DNA of 64,000 bases from Flavobacterium sp. YO12 (GCF_004119495.1 NZ_NRQU01000012.1:1-64000); one strand, 5' to 3'; shown: positions 17,278 to 26,293, counted from the stretch's first letter. Numbers and translations are program-made. The notes: a model not told the origin generated them from the letters alone.

Positions 17278-18210
17278 TTATTCGTTCCCCCAGTTAGACA
17301 ATTCATCTTCGGTCCACAATTTAGGAAAAAAGATGCGTCGTTGGTATTTTGGGTGCATATATTTTTGCCAGTCGCTTCCGCCTGTTGCTTCTCCCGTTCC
17401 TTTTCCGCTTTCTAAGATGTATTTTCTTGCAGTATTTAAATGCTGCATTACCCAAGTAATATTTACGGTTTTGTCGTAGTGGCGCATTGCTGCAATTAAA
17501 TCACTATTTTGTTGATCTTCGACAGGTAGTTGAGAGAATTTCTGCCAAATGTTTTTCGTTTTAAACGAAGTCATTTGTCTTAAAAACTGATCTTTATATT
17601 TTTTTTCAAACTCATTTAGTAAATAAGATTTTTCGCCAGTTTGATAATCTTTTCCTGCCGCCTGCCAATACAAATGCTCAAAACTTGTTTCAAGATCAGT
17701 GTTTTCGTCAAAATTTGCTTTGTATCTGCGGTCTGTTAAATTAATAACATCTGTAGATGCAAATTCGATCATTCTATATTGTGCACTTTGAAAACCGCTG
17801 GCAGGAGTAAGCGTATTTCTAAATTTCATGTATTGATCGACTTCCATACCGTTCTCCATAATACTGAACGAATTCGTAAGCATGTCAAAATATCGTGTAA
17901 TTCTTGAAAGTCTTTCGTTGAAAAAATCGGCTTGAATGTTTTCTGTATCAGCGATTTGGTCAATTTCCCACAAGATCATTTTAAAGATTAATTCGTTTAC
18001 CTGATGATACATGATGAAAACCATTTCGTCAGGAAGTGTGGTGCGTTGTATTTGTAAATTTAAAAGAGCATCAGTTTGTATATAATCCCAATATGTAATT
18101 GGTTTTGACCAAAGCAAACCTTCTAACTGAACATCAGTTTTTTGATTTATGGCTTGAAATTTAAGGTCAATTTCTTTTAAAATTGATTCTGAATGATCAG
18201 TTAGGTTCAT
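17278..18210 (-). CDS. Tryptophan 2,3-dioxygenase family protein
   Basis: This 310-residue, all-helical heme dioxygenase relative would oxidise L-tryptophan (or a related indole) to N-formylkynurenine. Seen are MYHQVNELIFKMILWE with the active-site-type H69, the arginine/substrate segment RNTLTPASGFQSAQYR, the probable proximal heme ligand H257 (WVMQHLNTAR) and a GTGEATGGSDW loop at 271-281. Canonical enzymes have GTGGS, so this one carries an insertion. It overlaps the DUF3108 gene by ATGA (translational coupling) and precedes the M23 gene by 31 bp. No other kynurenine-pathway gene is near. Confidence 0.85.
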   Translation of the reverse strand: MNLTDHSESILKEIDLKFQAINQKTDVQLEGLLWSKPITYWDYIQTDALLNLQIQRTTLPDEMVFIMYHQVNELIFKMILWEIDQIADTENIQADFFNERLSRITRYFDMLTNSFSIMENGMEVDQYMKFRNTLTPASGFQSAQYRMIEFASTDVINLTDRRYKANFDENTDLETSFEHLYWQAAGKDYQTGEKSYLLNEFEKKYKDQFLRQMTSFKTKNIWQKFSQLPVEDQQNSDLIAAMRHYDKTVNITWVMQHLNTARKYILESGKGTGEATGGSDWQKYMHPKYQRRIFFPKLWTEDELSNWGNE

Positions 18211-18980
18211 TTCTTTTTAACTTTAAGCGGATTTTTTAATCCTTTATATTCATCAAGATCTGCTTTTAGAGATCCAACGGCAAGATCTGCTTTGATTCTG
18301 ATTGGCACTTTGTTGTCGTCGTCTGTTATCCAGAGTGTTAAGCTTTCCTTTTCTTTAAAGACTCTTCCAGTTTGTACGAGAGGTTTGAAAACCATTGTTG
18401 AAACGGTTCCAAATTTAGTCGTAATATCTTGACGGCCTACATATTTTAACTTAAATTTTGTGATTTCATCATCAAAAAACATATCAATTGTAATGGATTC
18501 TCCTGATTTTAGTTTATCGATATTTGGATGGTTTCTTAAATAATAAAAAGACGAAACAATATCTTGCACATTATCAGTAACTACAATTGTTTTTTCGGTT
18601 TTTCGTTTGTAATCTTTTACTAAAACTTTGTTCTCGGGCAGATTAAAAAAACCTTCTTGATTTTTAGTGTAACCGCCTTCGTCAATTTTGCGAACATAGC
18701 GATATGGGCTTCCAGTTTCTTTGTCAAAGTAGCTTTCGTATAAGTCTTCGACTTTAAAAAAGAATTTTGACATTCCGGTTGTGTAGCCTTTTCCTACGGC
18801 GTGATGCACTTTTTTATTGTTTATTGTAGCATCTTTAATCTCAAGAGTCGCGTATCCGGCATTTACAATTCCGTAATGAATTCTGAATTTGAAGTATTCT
18901 CCAGTATCAAAAGCGTCTTCTTTTTGAGTGTCAAAACTAAATGACGTTATAATCAATATAATGAGGACGAACTTTTTCAT
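18207..18980 (-). CDS. DUF3108 domain exported protein
   Basis: I choose the ATG at 18980, which yields a clean signal peptide (MKKFVLIILIITSFSF); the frame extending to 19022 only adds a non-signal N-terminus. The 257-residue protein consists mainly of the DUF3108 domain, a periplasmic lipocalin-like beta fold (FKFRIHYGIVNAGYATLEI, LTLWITDDDNKVPIRIKADL). Its molecular role is unknown. It is the first gene of a minus-strand operon with the dioxygenase and M23 genes. Confidence 0.85.
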   Translation of the reverse strand: MKKFVLIILIITSFSFDTQKEDAFDTGEYFKFRIHYGIVNAGYATLEIKDATINNKKVHHAVGKGYTTGMSKFFFKVEDLYESYFDKETGSPYRYVRKIDEGGYTKNQEGFFNLPENKVLVKDYKRKTEKTIVVTDNVQDIVSSFYYLRNHPNIDKLKSGESITIDMFFDDEITKFKLKYVGRQDITTKFGTVSTMVFKPLVQTGRVFKEKESLTLWITDDDNKVPIRIKADLAVGSLKADLDEYKGLKNPLKVKKK

Positions 18981-19044
18981 AGTACAATTTTTACATTTCA
19001 TAATAAAGGTAAATAAATGCAAATTCTATTCCAAATGTACCAAA

Positions 19045-19079
19045 ACAAAAAAACTCAGTCAAGGAATGACTGAGTTTTT
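19045..19079 (-). terminator. Terminator of the candidate small RNA
   Basis: ACTCAGTCA pairs with TGACTGAGT, with A/T extensions on both sides and a seven-T run on the minus strand. It lies upstream of the DUF3108 gene and over 200 bp past hppD, with no ORF in between, so it ends a separate transcript. Confidence 0.85.
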
Positions 19080-19158
19080 ATGCTATTAACTAACCAAAAA
19101 ACTATAAATTATGAAATTTATATCAAATTAGAAGGAAACCACCCCTTCTTGATTTGCG
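19046..19158 (-). ncRNA. Candidate small RNA with three hairpins
   Basis: A perfect -7 box TATCTTTG (19170-19163, minus) predicts a start near 19158. The transcript would run about 110 nt to the terminator at 19045-19079. It contains hairpin 1 (AGAAGG around GGTGGTTT with CCTTCT, extended by ATCA/TGAT across a bulge), hairpin 2 (ATAAATT-TCAT-AATTTAT) and the terminator stem. It contains no plausible ORF on that strand. It matches no riboswitch or housekeeping RNA that I can name; 6S-like or trans-acting roles are open. Confidence 0.55.
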
Positions 19159-19162
19159 AGTG

Positions 19163-19170
19163 CAAAGATA
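19163..19170 (-). promoter_or_regulatory. -7 box of the candidate small RNA
   Basis: TATCTTTG on the minus strand matches TAnnTTTG exactly and is followed by GCACTCGC. The nearest TTTG upstream is 25 nt away, a little longer than the usual spacer. Confidence 0.5.
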
Positions 19171-19279
19171 GATACAAAGTGTATAAAAAAAATAGCAAAT
19201 AGTAAGTTTAACATAACATTTGCATAAAAATCATCATTTTGCAGAGATTTTTTTTGCATAATGTAAAAATAATGCAATT

Positions 19280-20440
19280 TTACAAAGTTCCTCTCAATTC
19301 TTGCTCTCTCTCAATTGACTCAAACAGAGCCTTAAAGTTACCTGCGCCAAACCCTTTTGCACCCATTCTTTGAATAATTTCGAAGAAAAGCGTCGGTCTG
19401 TCTTGAACTGGCTTCGTAAATATCTGTAAAAGGTAACCATCTTCGTCGGCATCGACCATGATCGCTAACTTTTCAATTTCATTGATATCTTCTTTCATCA
19501 TATCCATATGAACTCCTAATCTTTCAGGAATTGCTTCATAGTATGTATGCGGAGGAGCTGATAAAAATTCAACCCCGCGTGCTCTTAGTTGTGATACTGT
19601 TTTGATGATGTCATCTGTAGCAATAGCGATATGCTGAATTCCAGGTCCGCCATAAAAATCTAAATATTCTTCAATTTGAGATTTTTTCTTTCCTTCAGCT
19701 GGCTCGTTGATAGGGAATTTAATTCTTCCGTTTCCGTTTGACATTACTTTACTCATCAATGCAGAATATTCTGTGGTAATTTGTTTGTCGTCAAATGATA
19801 AGAAATTCACAAATCCCATAACGTCTTCATAGAATTTTACCCAAGTATTCATTTCATTCCATCCCACATTTCCAACCATGTGATCAATATATTTTAATCC
19901 CGTTGGTTCTGGGTTGTAATCTGATTTCCATTCTTTATAACCTGGCAAGAAAACACCGTTGTAGTTTTTTCTTTCTACAAAAATGTGAACAGTTTCTCCG
20001 TAAGTATAAATTCCAGAACGGACAACTTGACCAAATTCATCTTCTTCTACGGTTGGTTCCATAAAAGAACGTGCGCCGCGTTTCATTGTTTCTTCGTAAG
20101 ATTTTGTAGCGTCTTCAACCCAAAGTGCTGCCACTTTTACGCCGTCACCATGTTTTTTAAGATGTTCGTTTATTGGAGAATCTGCCGTTAATGGCGTAGT
20201 TAAAACAATTCTGATTTTATCTTGTTTTAGAACATAAGATGCTCTGTCTTTTACTCCAGTTTCTAATCCGGCATAAGCTAATGACTGATATCCGAAAGCG
20301 GTTTTATAATAATGTGCAGATTGTTTTGCATTCCCTACATAAAATTCTACATAATCTGTTCCTAATAATGGAAGGAAATCTTGTGCTCCTTCAAATATTT
20401 TCTCTAATCCGTATTCTACTGATTTTACTTCTTTTGACAT
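19280..20440 (-). CDS. hppD: 4-Hydroxyphenylpyruvate dioxygenase
   Basis: This enzyme converts 4-hydroxyphenylpyruvate to homogentisate in tyrosine catabolism. The 386 residues form two VOC half-domains. The iron triad is visible as the His of YIDHMVGNV, the His of GIQHIAIATDD and the Glu of LFFEIIQR, and the C-terminal GAKGFGAGNFKALF gating-helix region is intact. It lies 170 bp downstream of hmgA on the same strand; the gap carries a family D palindrome that may attenuate or end the hmgA transcript. Confidence 0.96.
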   Translation of the reverse strand: MSKEVKSVEYGLEKIFEGAQDFLPLLGTDYVEFYVGNAKQSAHYYKTAFGYQSLAYAGLETGVKDRASYVLKQDKIRIVLTTPLTADSPINEHLKKHGDGVKVAALWVEDATKSYEETMKRGARSFMEPTVEEDEFGQVVRSGIYTYGETVHIFVERKNYNGVFLPGYKEWKSDYNPEPTGLKYIDHMVGNVGWNEMNTWVKFYEDVMGFVNFLSFDDKQITTEYSALMSKVMSNGNGRIKFPINEPAEGKKKSQIEEYLDFYGGPGIQHIAIATDDIIKTVSQLRARGVEFLSAPPHTYYEAIPERLGVHMDMMKEDINEIEKLAIMVDADEDGYLLQIFTKPVQDRPTLFFEIIQRMGAKGFGAGNFKALFESIEREQELRGTL

Positions 20441-20511
20441 GATGTTTATTTGTTTAATCGGTTAATCGGTTAATTGATTTTTCCGAAATGTTGTGTTTAG
20501 ATTAATTTTTT

Positions 20512-20594
20512 ACCGCAAAGACGCTAAGTAAAACGCAAGGTTCGCAAAGTTTTTTGTAGCGATCTTTGCGCAAAATCCTTGCGAACTTTGCGGT
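20512..20594. repeat. Intergenic palindromic word repeat, family D (CGCAAAG type)
   Basis: ACCGCAAAG (20512-20520) pairs with CTTTGCGGT (20586-20594). Inside it GCAAGG pairs with CCTTGC and CGCAAAG with CTTTGCG, giving a long nested hairpin made of CGCAAAG words. It lies between hmgA and hppD, has no coding potential, and is much more GC-rich than the surrounding gaps. Confidence 0.7.
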
Positions 20595-20610
20595 TAGATC
20601 AAGACTATAA

Positions 20611-21768
20611 TTACTCAGTCCATGACTTATAGTACTGTCCATCATCTAGTCCCATAGCTTCTTCAGTAACCATTAAAGGTCTGAAAGTATCAACCATAAC
20701 GGCTAATTCCTGAGTTTCTTTATGACCAATACTGCGTTCCATTGCACCTGGTGCTGGACCGTGTGGAATTCCTTTTGGGTGTAAAGTGATATGTCCTTGC
20801 TCAATATTGTTACGGCTCATAAAATCGCCATCAACATAATATAGTACTTCATCAGAATCTATATTGCTGTGATTGTATGGCGCTGGAATGGCTTTTGGGT
20901 GATAATCGTAAAGTCTTGGGCAGAATGAACAAACAACAAAAGTTGCTGTTTCAAAAGTTTGATGTACCGGAGGCGGTTGGTGAACACGCCCGGTTATAGG
21001 TTCGAAATTGTGAATTGAAAATCCGTAAGGGAAGTTGTATCCGTCCCAGCCCACAACATCAAATGGATGTGTAGCATAAACCACTTCGTGAATCATGCCT
21101 TCTTTTTTAATCTTAATTAAAAAATCTCCTTTTTCGTCGTAGGTTTCCAATTCGTTTGGCAAAATAAAATCACGCTCACAAAATGGAGAGTGCTCTAAAT
21201 GCTGACCTGATTGGTTTTTATATCGTTTTGGAGTATAGAATGGAGAATAAGATTCTACATAAAATAGTCGGTTGTCTTCTGTTTCAAAATCAATTTGATA
21301 AATAATACCACGCGGAATAATCAAATAATCGCCATATTCAAACGGAATATTTCCTAACATGGTTCTTAATTTTCCTTTTCCTCTATGAATGAAAAGCATT
21401 TCATCGGCATCGGCATTTTTATAGAAATAATTTCGAAGTGATTCTTTCGGCGCAGCCAAACCAATGATACAGTCTTTGTTGACTAACATTGCTTTTCGGC
21501 TGTCTAAAAAGTCATTTTCAGGTTTTAATTCAAAACCTTTAAAAAGAAGTGATTTTATGTTTTTTCCGATTGCAATTTTTGGTTCAACCGAATAGGAATT
21601 TAAAATTTCTTTTACCTGCGTTGGTCTGTGAACATGATAAGATAGTGACGAATGTCCGTGAAAACCTTCGGTTCCAAATAATTGTTCATAGTAAAAACCT
21701 CCGTTTGGTTTTTCGAATTGGGTGTGTCTCTTTTGAGGAAAATCTCCAAGTTTATGGTATAATGGCAT
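20611..21768 (-). CDS. hmgA: Homogentisate 1,2-dioxygenase
   Basis: This enzyme cleaves the homogentisate ring to maleylacetoacetate. The protein has 385 residues, shorter than the human form of about 445. Seen are the family segments YATHPFDVVGWDGYNFPYGF and RVHQPPPVHQTFE, the ligand region YNHSNIDSDEVLYYV and the C-terminal GIPHGP histidine. The His-to-Glu spacing in the ligand region is one residue longer than I recall for the human enzyme. It partners hppD downstream. Genes for maleylacetoacetate isomerase and fumarylacetoacetase are not in the window. Confidence 0.94.
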   Translation of the reverse strand: MPLYHKLGDFPQKRHTQFEKPNGGFYYEQLFGTEGFHGHSSLSYHVHRPTQVKEILNSYSVEPKIAIGKNIKSLLFKGFELKPENDFLDSRKAMLVNKDCIIGLAAPKESLRNYFYKNADADEMLFIHRGKGKLRTMLGNIPFEYGDYLIIPRGIIYQIDFETEDNRLFYVESYSPFYTPKRYKNQSGQHLEHSPFCERDFILPNELETYDEKGDFLIKIKKEGMIHEVVYATHPFDVVGWDGYNFPYGFSIHNFEPITGRVHQPPPVHQTFETATFVVCSFCPRLYDYHPKAIPAPYNHSNIDSDEVLYYVDGDFMSRNNIEQGHITLHPKGIPHGPAPGAMERSIGHKETQELAVMVDTFRPLMVTEEAMGLDDGQYYKSWTE

Positions 21769-21782
21769 GGCTTTTCAATTAG

Positions 21783-21867
21783 ATAATTTTAAAATTAATT
21801 AGATAATTCGAAAATTGTGAATTGTGTGAACAGATAATCAAGTCAACATTAGTATTGACTAATTATC
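21783..21867. repeat. Upstream region of hmgA with inverted repeat and TTAGATAATT words
   Basis: Two copies of TTAGATAATT-like words (from 21783) are followed by GATAAT-C-AAGTCAA (21833-21846) and TTGACTAATTATC (21855-21867), an imperfect inverted repeat with one bulge. It could be an operator or a hairpin in the hmgA leader. A -7-like TAATTTTG lies farther up at 21983-21976. Confidence 0.4.
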
Positions 21868-22028
21868 TCAATTCGATAGCTTCATTCAGGATTTCTCTTG
21901 ATGAGGAATTGAAGATACTCTAATAAACCTGTCCATTTAGTTTTCATTATAACAAATGTCGTAATTTTTATTGATCAAAATTACATATTATATTATTTAT
22001 AACATAAAATATTTCGAAAAAATCGAAA

Positions 22029-24386
22029 TTAAAATAAAAAACCTATACTAAACCAAGTGAAACTTTTTGACATTTCGGGCGACCATGATTGTTTAATTTC
22101 GATTGGGCCAATAATGGTTTCTAGTCCGTAACCTACTGCATAACCAGAATATTTTGGCATTGAAATCCAGTCGACTGTACTAAATATATCATCGCCCAAA
22201 TTGGCATAATTGGCCGAAAGATTTACGTGGTTTTTCTTGAAAATCTCGTAATCGAGTGTAATTCCGGTTTTTATAAAGCTGTTTCCTGCAATACTTAGAA
22301 AATCATAGCCGTAAAAATAATTGAAATTATTTATTTTGTTATATCCATATCCTCCTAAAATATAATCGAAAAATGGAACGCTGTCATTTCCAAATGTTAA
22401 ACCAGCATCGGCATCTATTTTAAATGTCAGCTTTTTGAAGATCGTATTTACGTACGAAACCTGAGCTTTTGCCATCGAAAATGGTTTAAACAAATTAGTA
22501 TAATTTGAAGATGCTAAATAAGTTTGGAGATCTGTCGAGAAATACAATCCTGAATTTGGGTAATATTTGTCATCAAATGAATCGTATTTTAGATAGGCGA
22601 AAGCACTTAGATAACTGCTTTTGTCAATTACGTTGTCGATGTTTGCCAGAGTTGGAGAGCTTATTTTAAGATATTTATATTCAAGTCCGCCGCCCATTAA
22701 AAATTTCTGTACAAAAATGGTTTGAAAATAAGCTTGATTACTTAAATCCATAAAATCGACATTAATAAGATTTACATTCGGATTTTGTGCTGTTAGAGTA
22801 CTTATGTTTGTCGTTACATTTCGGTTAAATTGATTTAATCTAGAGCGAAATCCAAAACTTATATTAAATCCATTTTCGACATAATAGTTGAAATCGTATC
22901 TAAAATTATCTCCTAAAATGACATCGAGAGAAGTAACATCATTTTTTAAGAATGTTTTTTTATGAGTTAGATTTAATAATATACCGCTCTTGTACAAACC
23001 ATCATAATGAAGACCAAGTTTTAAATAAGTCTGTGTTGGGTTTTCTTTTAATACAAGATCTAAATTGTCATTTTTTTCTCCATTGGGCTCTAAACAATAG
23101 GATATGGTGCTAAAGTTTTGAGTAGCATTTAAATTGTTGATCCCAGTTTTAAGATCAGCATAGGTGATCGTACTTCCTGGTTTGAAGCGTAATTTACCAC
23201 GAATATATTCCTTTGTGTAATTCTCGAGATTGTCACTGTTTATCTCGGCGATTTCAAGTGTATCTGAGGCAAGTTTTAGTTTTGGTTTTTTATAAAAATT
23301 ATCTTCGTTTACCAGCGATTTAATTTTTTCGTAAACCGCAAAAGAAGCTTCTTCTCCTTTTCGGATAATTTCTTCTCCCTTGTCAAATGAGATTACACCA
23401 TAATCACGAATATCAGGTTTGATATAAATGTCAGTATCTTTTACTTTACTTTTCATTTTTTCAATTGATTGCAGATTGGTAATCTGAACCAAGATTCGAG
23501 TTGCGTTTTTTAGGTTTTTTCTATTCAATAAATCATCCTGAACATCGACACCAATAATAATGTCGGCGCCAAGATTACGAACTTCTTTTATAGGGTAATT
23601 GTTTACAACACCTCCGTCGACTAATAAATTTCCGTCGATTTCGACAGGTGTAAATAACGATGGAAAAGCAGCACTTGCCATCATGGCTTGAACTAAATTT
23701 CCTTTGTTAAGCAATACTTCTTCGCCGGTTTCAATATTAGTTCCAATACATAAAAACGGAGTTGGAAGTTTGTTGAAATCGCGAACATGACGAACATTAC
23801 GTGTTAGACTGCTCAGTAAATTGTAATTGTACATTCCCTTTGAAAGTGCTTCAGGAATACCAATTTTAAAATTACTGAATGGTAAAACAATAGCATACAA
23901 TTCGTCGTTTTTCTTGCCGTAGAAGTTTTTTGAAGAACGCGGAATATAATCGTTTATTAATTCGTCGAAATTTGTTTTCTTGAAAATAGAGTCAATTTGC
24001 GAAGCATTGTAACCAGAAGCATAAAGTCCGCCAATTACAGATCCCATACTGGTTCCGCCAATATAATCAATTTTGATTCCGGCTTCTTCCAGTACTTTTA
24101 AAACTCCAATATGTGCAAAACCTTTGGCGCCGCCGCCGCTTAATACTAATCCAATTTTTGGTTTTTTAATACTGTCTCTTTTATTTTCTTGTGAAATAGA
24201 TTTTTGTGGAGTCAGTAATAAAAGTGAAAAAACTAATGCTGTACTCCAGAAGGAAATAGAAAACTGCGAAAACGAAAAGATTGTTTTTTCCTGCCAAAAA
24301 AGAGCGGCCCAAGAAGCTCCCTTGTTGGGATCGGAAAAAAAACCTTTTAACCGAGTATTTAAAATTGACAGCTGGTTTGGGCGCAT
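22029..24386 (-). CDS. Patatin-like phospholipase with C-terminal outer-membrane barrel (type Vd-like)
   Basis: The 785-residue protein carries a patatin domain (about 76-290) with oxyanion loop GGGAKG (84-89), nucleophile elbow GTSMG (S113) and the DGG of the Ser-Asp dyad near 250. A POTRA-like segment (about 370-450) and a BamA/surface-antigen barrel to residue 785 follow. This matches PlpD/FplA-type autotransporters with a lipase passenger. The N-terminus is odd: about 43 hydrophilic residues precede the hydrophobic signal-like stretch 44-60. A downstream non-ATG start may be the real one. It lies 9 bp after uvrC. Confidence 0.9.
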   Translation of the reverse strand: MRPNQLSILNTRLKGFFSDPNKGASWAALFWQEKTIFSFSQFSISFWSTALVFSLLLLTPQKSISQENKRDSIKKPKIGLVLSGGGAKGFAHIGVLKVLEEAGIKIDYIGGTSMGSVIGGLYASGYNASQIDSIFKKTNFDELINDYIPRSSKNFYGKKNDELYAIVLPFSNFKIGIPEALSKGMYNYNLLSSLTRNVRHVRDFNKLPTPFLCIGTNIETGEEVLLNKGNLVQAMMASAAFPSLFTPVEIDGNLLVDGGVVNNYPIKEVRNLGADIIIGVDVQDDLLNRKNLKNATRILVQITNLQSIEKMKSKVKDTDIYIKPDIRDYGVISFDKGEEIIRKGEEASFAVYEKIKSLVNEDNFYKKPKLKLASDTLEIAEINSDNLENYTKEYIRGKLRFKPGSTITYADLKTGINNLNATQNFSTISYCLEPNGEKNDNLDLVLKENPTQTYLKLGLHYDGLYKSGILLNLTHKKTFLKNDVTSLDVILGDNFRYDFNYYVENGFNISFGFRSRLNQFNRNVTTNISTLTAQNPNVNLINVDFMDLSNQAYFQTIFVQKFLMGGGLEYKYLKISSPTLANIDNVIDKSSYLSAFAYLKYDSFDDKYYPNSGLYFSTDLQTYLASSNYTNLFKPFSMAKAQVSYVNTIFKKLTFKIDADAGLTFGNDSVPFFDYILGGYGYNKINNFNYFYGYDFLSIAGNSFIKTGITLDYEIFKKNHVNLSANYANLGDDIFSTVDWISMPKYSGYAVGYGLETIIGPIEIKQSWSPEMSKSFTWFSIGFLF

Positions 24387-24395
24387 ATGAATTTA

Positions 24396-26186
24396 CTAGT
24401 TCGTTTTGTAAAAGTCGACAATTTTTTTGGCTTTAGAAACCCCTACAACGGCAGATATTTCTTTTTCTGATGCTAATTTCAATCTTTTAACACTTTTAAA
24501 ATGTTGTATTAACGTAAGCATGGTTTTTTCGCCAATACCTGGAATACTTTCGACTGAGGAATTAAGAGCTGCTTTGCTGCGTTTGTCTCTGTGAAAAGTG
24601 ATTCCAAATCGGTGCGCTTCGTTTCGTAATTGCTGAATCACTTTGAGTGTTTCTGATTTTTTATCGAGATATAATGGAATTGAATCTCCGGGATAAAATA
24701 GTTCTTCTAAACGTTTTGCAATCCCGATAATAGCAACTTTTCCGCGTAAACCCAATTCGTCAATGCTTTTTAAAGCGGCAGATAACTGACCTTTTCCACC
24801 GTCAATAATAATTAATTGCGGCATTGGCTCATTTTCCTCTAATACTCTTTTGTAACGACGATATACAATTTCGGTCATTGAGGCAAAATCATCTGGGCCT
24901 TCAACTGTTTTTACATTAAAATGGCGATAATCCTTTTTACTTGGTTTTCCATCTTTAAAAACTACACAGGCAGCAACAGGATTTGTTCCCTGAATATTCG
25001 AGTTATCAAAACATTCGATATGGCGCGGCTCTGAGGGAAGACGTAAATCTTTCTGCATTTGCGCCATGATTCGATTTGTATGTCGGTCAGGATCTACAAT
25101 TTGTAATTGTTTTAATTGTTCAATTCGGTAAAATTTGGCATTTCGAATCGATAAATCTAAAATCTGTTTTTTATCGCCAAGCTGCGGAACTGTTGTTTTG
25201 ATGTTTTCGCCTAAATCTATTTCAAACGGAACAATTACTTCTTTTGATAAAAGCTGAAAACGTTCGCGAAGTTCAACAATAGCAAGTTCTAAAAGCTCTT
25301 CGTCGCTTTCGTCAAGCTTCTTTTTCATTTCTAAAGTGTGCGAACGAATAATCGATCCGTGCGAAATTTGCAGAAAGTTCACAAAAGCGGCACTTTCATC
25401 AGACACAATCGAAAATACATCGATGTTGGTAATCTTTGGATTTACAATTGTCGATTTTGATTGATAGTTTTCTAGAACTTCTATTTTCTCTTTGATTTTT
25501 TGTGCTTCTTCAAAACGCAATTCTTGCGCATATTCGACCATTAATCTTTTAAAACCTTTGATGCTTTCTTTGAAATTTCCTTTTAGAATTTCGCGAATTG
25601 CGTCGACTTGTTTTTGATATTCTTCTAATGATTCTAAACCTTCACAAGGTCCTTTGCAATTGCCAATATGATATTCAAGGCAGACTTTAAATTTACCAGA
25701 ATCAATATTAGATTTACTTAAGTCGTAATTGCAGGTTCGGAGCGGATATAATTCTTTGATAAGATCAAGAATAGTGTGTACTGTTTTGAAACTGGTATAA
25801 GGACCAAAATATTCTGAGCCGTCTTTGACCATTCTTCTGGTCGAAAATATTCTCGAAAAAGGTTCTTTTTTTATACAAATCCAAGGATAACTTTTATCAT
25901 CACGAAGCAAAACATTATATCTTGGCTGTAATGTTTTTATCAGATTATTTTCTAATAAAAGAGCATCCGTTTCAGTAGGAACCACAATGTGTTTTATGGT
26001 AACGATTTTTTTTACTAAAACATTTGTTTTGGCTGTATCGTGAATTTTATTGAAATAAGATGAAACTCTTTTTTTTAAGTTTTTGGCTTTGCCAACATAT
26101 AAAATCTTTCCGTCCTTATCATAGTATTGATAAACGCCCGGATTATCTGGTAAAGTTAGAATTTGAAGTTCGAGAGGAGTCTGCAT
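24396..26186 (-). CDS. uvrC: UvrABC excinuclease subunit C
   Basis: UvrC makes the dual incisions in nucleotide excision repair. At 596 residues it has the GIY-YIG nuclease domain (PGVYQYYDKDGKILYVGKAK, about 16-35), a UVR motif (about 205-240), the RNase H-like nuclease half (HIECFDNSNIQGTNPVAACV and IIDGGKGQL) and a C-terminal helix-hairpin-helix (SIPGIGEKTMLTLIQHF). It is followed closely by the patatin gene, and the two probably share a transcript. Confidence 0.96.
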   Translation of the reverse strand: MQTPLELQILTLPDNPGVYQYYDKDGKILYVGKAKNLKKRVSSYFNKIHDTAKTNVLVKKIVTIKHIVVPTETDALLLENNLIKTLQPRYNVLLRDDKSYPWICIKKEPFSRIFSTRRMVKDGSEYFGPYTSFKTVHTILDLIKELYPLRTCNYDLSKSNIDSGKFKVCLEYHIGNCKGPCEGLESLEEYQKQVDAIREILKGNFKESIKGFKRLMVEYAQELRFEEAQKIKEKIEVLENYQSKSTIVNPKITNIDVFSIVSDESAAFVNFLQISHGSIIRSHTLEMKKKLDESDEELLELAIVELRERFQLLSKEVIVPFEIDLGENIKTTVPQLGDKKQILDLSIRNAKFYRIEQLKQLQIVDPDRHTNRIMAQMQKDLRLPSEPRHIECFDNSNIQGTNPVAACVVFKDGKPSKKDYRHFNVKTVEGPDDFASMTEIVYRRYKRVLEENEPMPQLIIIDGGKGQLSAALKSIDELGLRGKVAIIGIAKRLEELFYPGDSIPLYLDKKSETLKVIQQLRNEAHRFGITFHRDKRSKAALNSSVESIPGIGEKTMLTLIQHFKSVKRLKLASEKEISAVVGVSKAKKIVDFYKTN

Positions 26187-26242
26187 AGAACAAATTTAAA
26201 CTTTTGCGCTCAAATTAAATAATTCTTTTAGTTTTCTTAAAG

Positions 26243-26282
26243 AAAAAACGCCCGTTTTCTTTAAGAAACGGACGCTTTTTTA
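26243..26282 (-). terminator. Terminator of the 26.3-kb lipoprotein gene
   Basis: AACGCCCGTTT and AAACGGACGCTT pair with one mismatch around a TCTTTAAG loop, with A/T runs on both sides. It lies between the lipoprotein stop and the uvrC start. Confidence 0.8.
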
Positions 26283-26293
26283 GGGTGGTACTA

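Noticed and set aside
19111..19131. Short plus-strand frame ATGAAATTTATATCAAATTAG as a leader peptide in front of a structured region
   Set aside because: The exact promoter box and the oriented terminator are on the minus strand, no plus-strand gene follows, and six codons carry no repeated regulatory residue.
24073..24390. 105-residue plus-strand ORF at the patatin N-terminus
   Set aside because: Antisense to the clear patatin motifs; no domain or ribosome-binding context.
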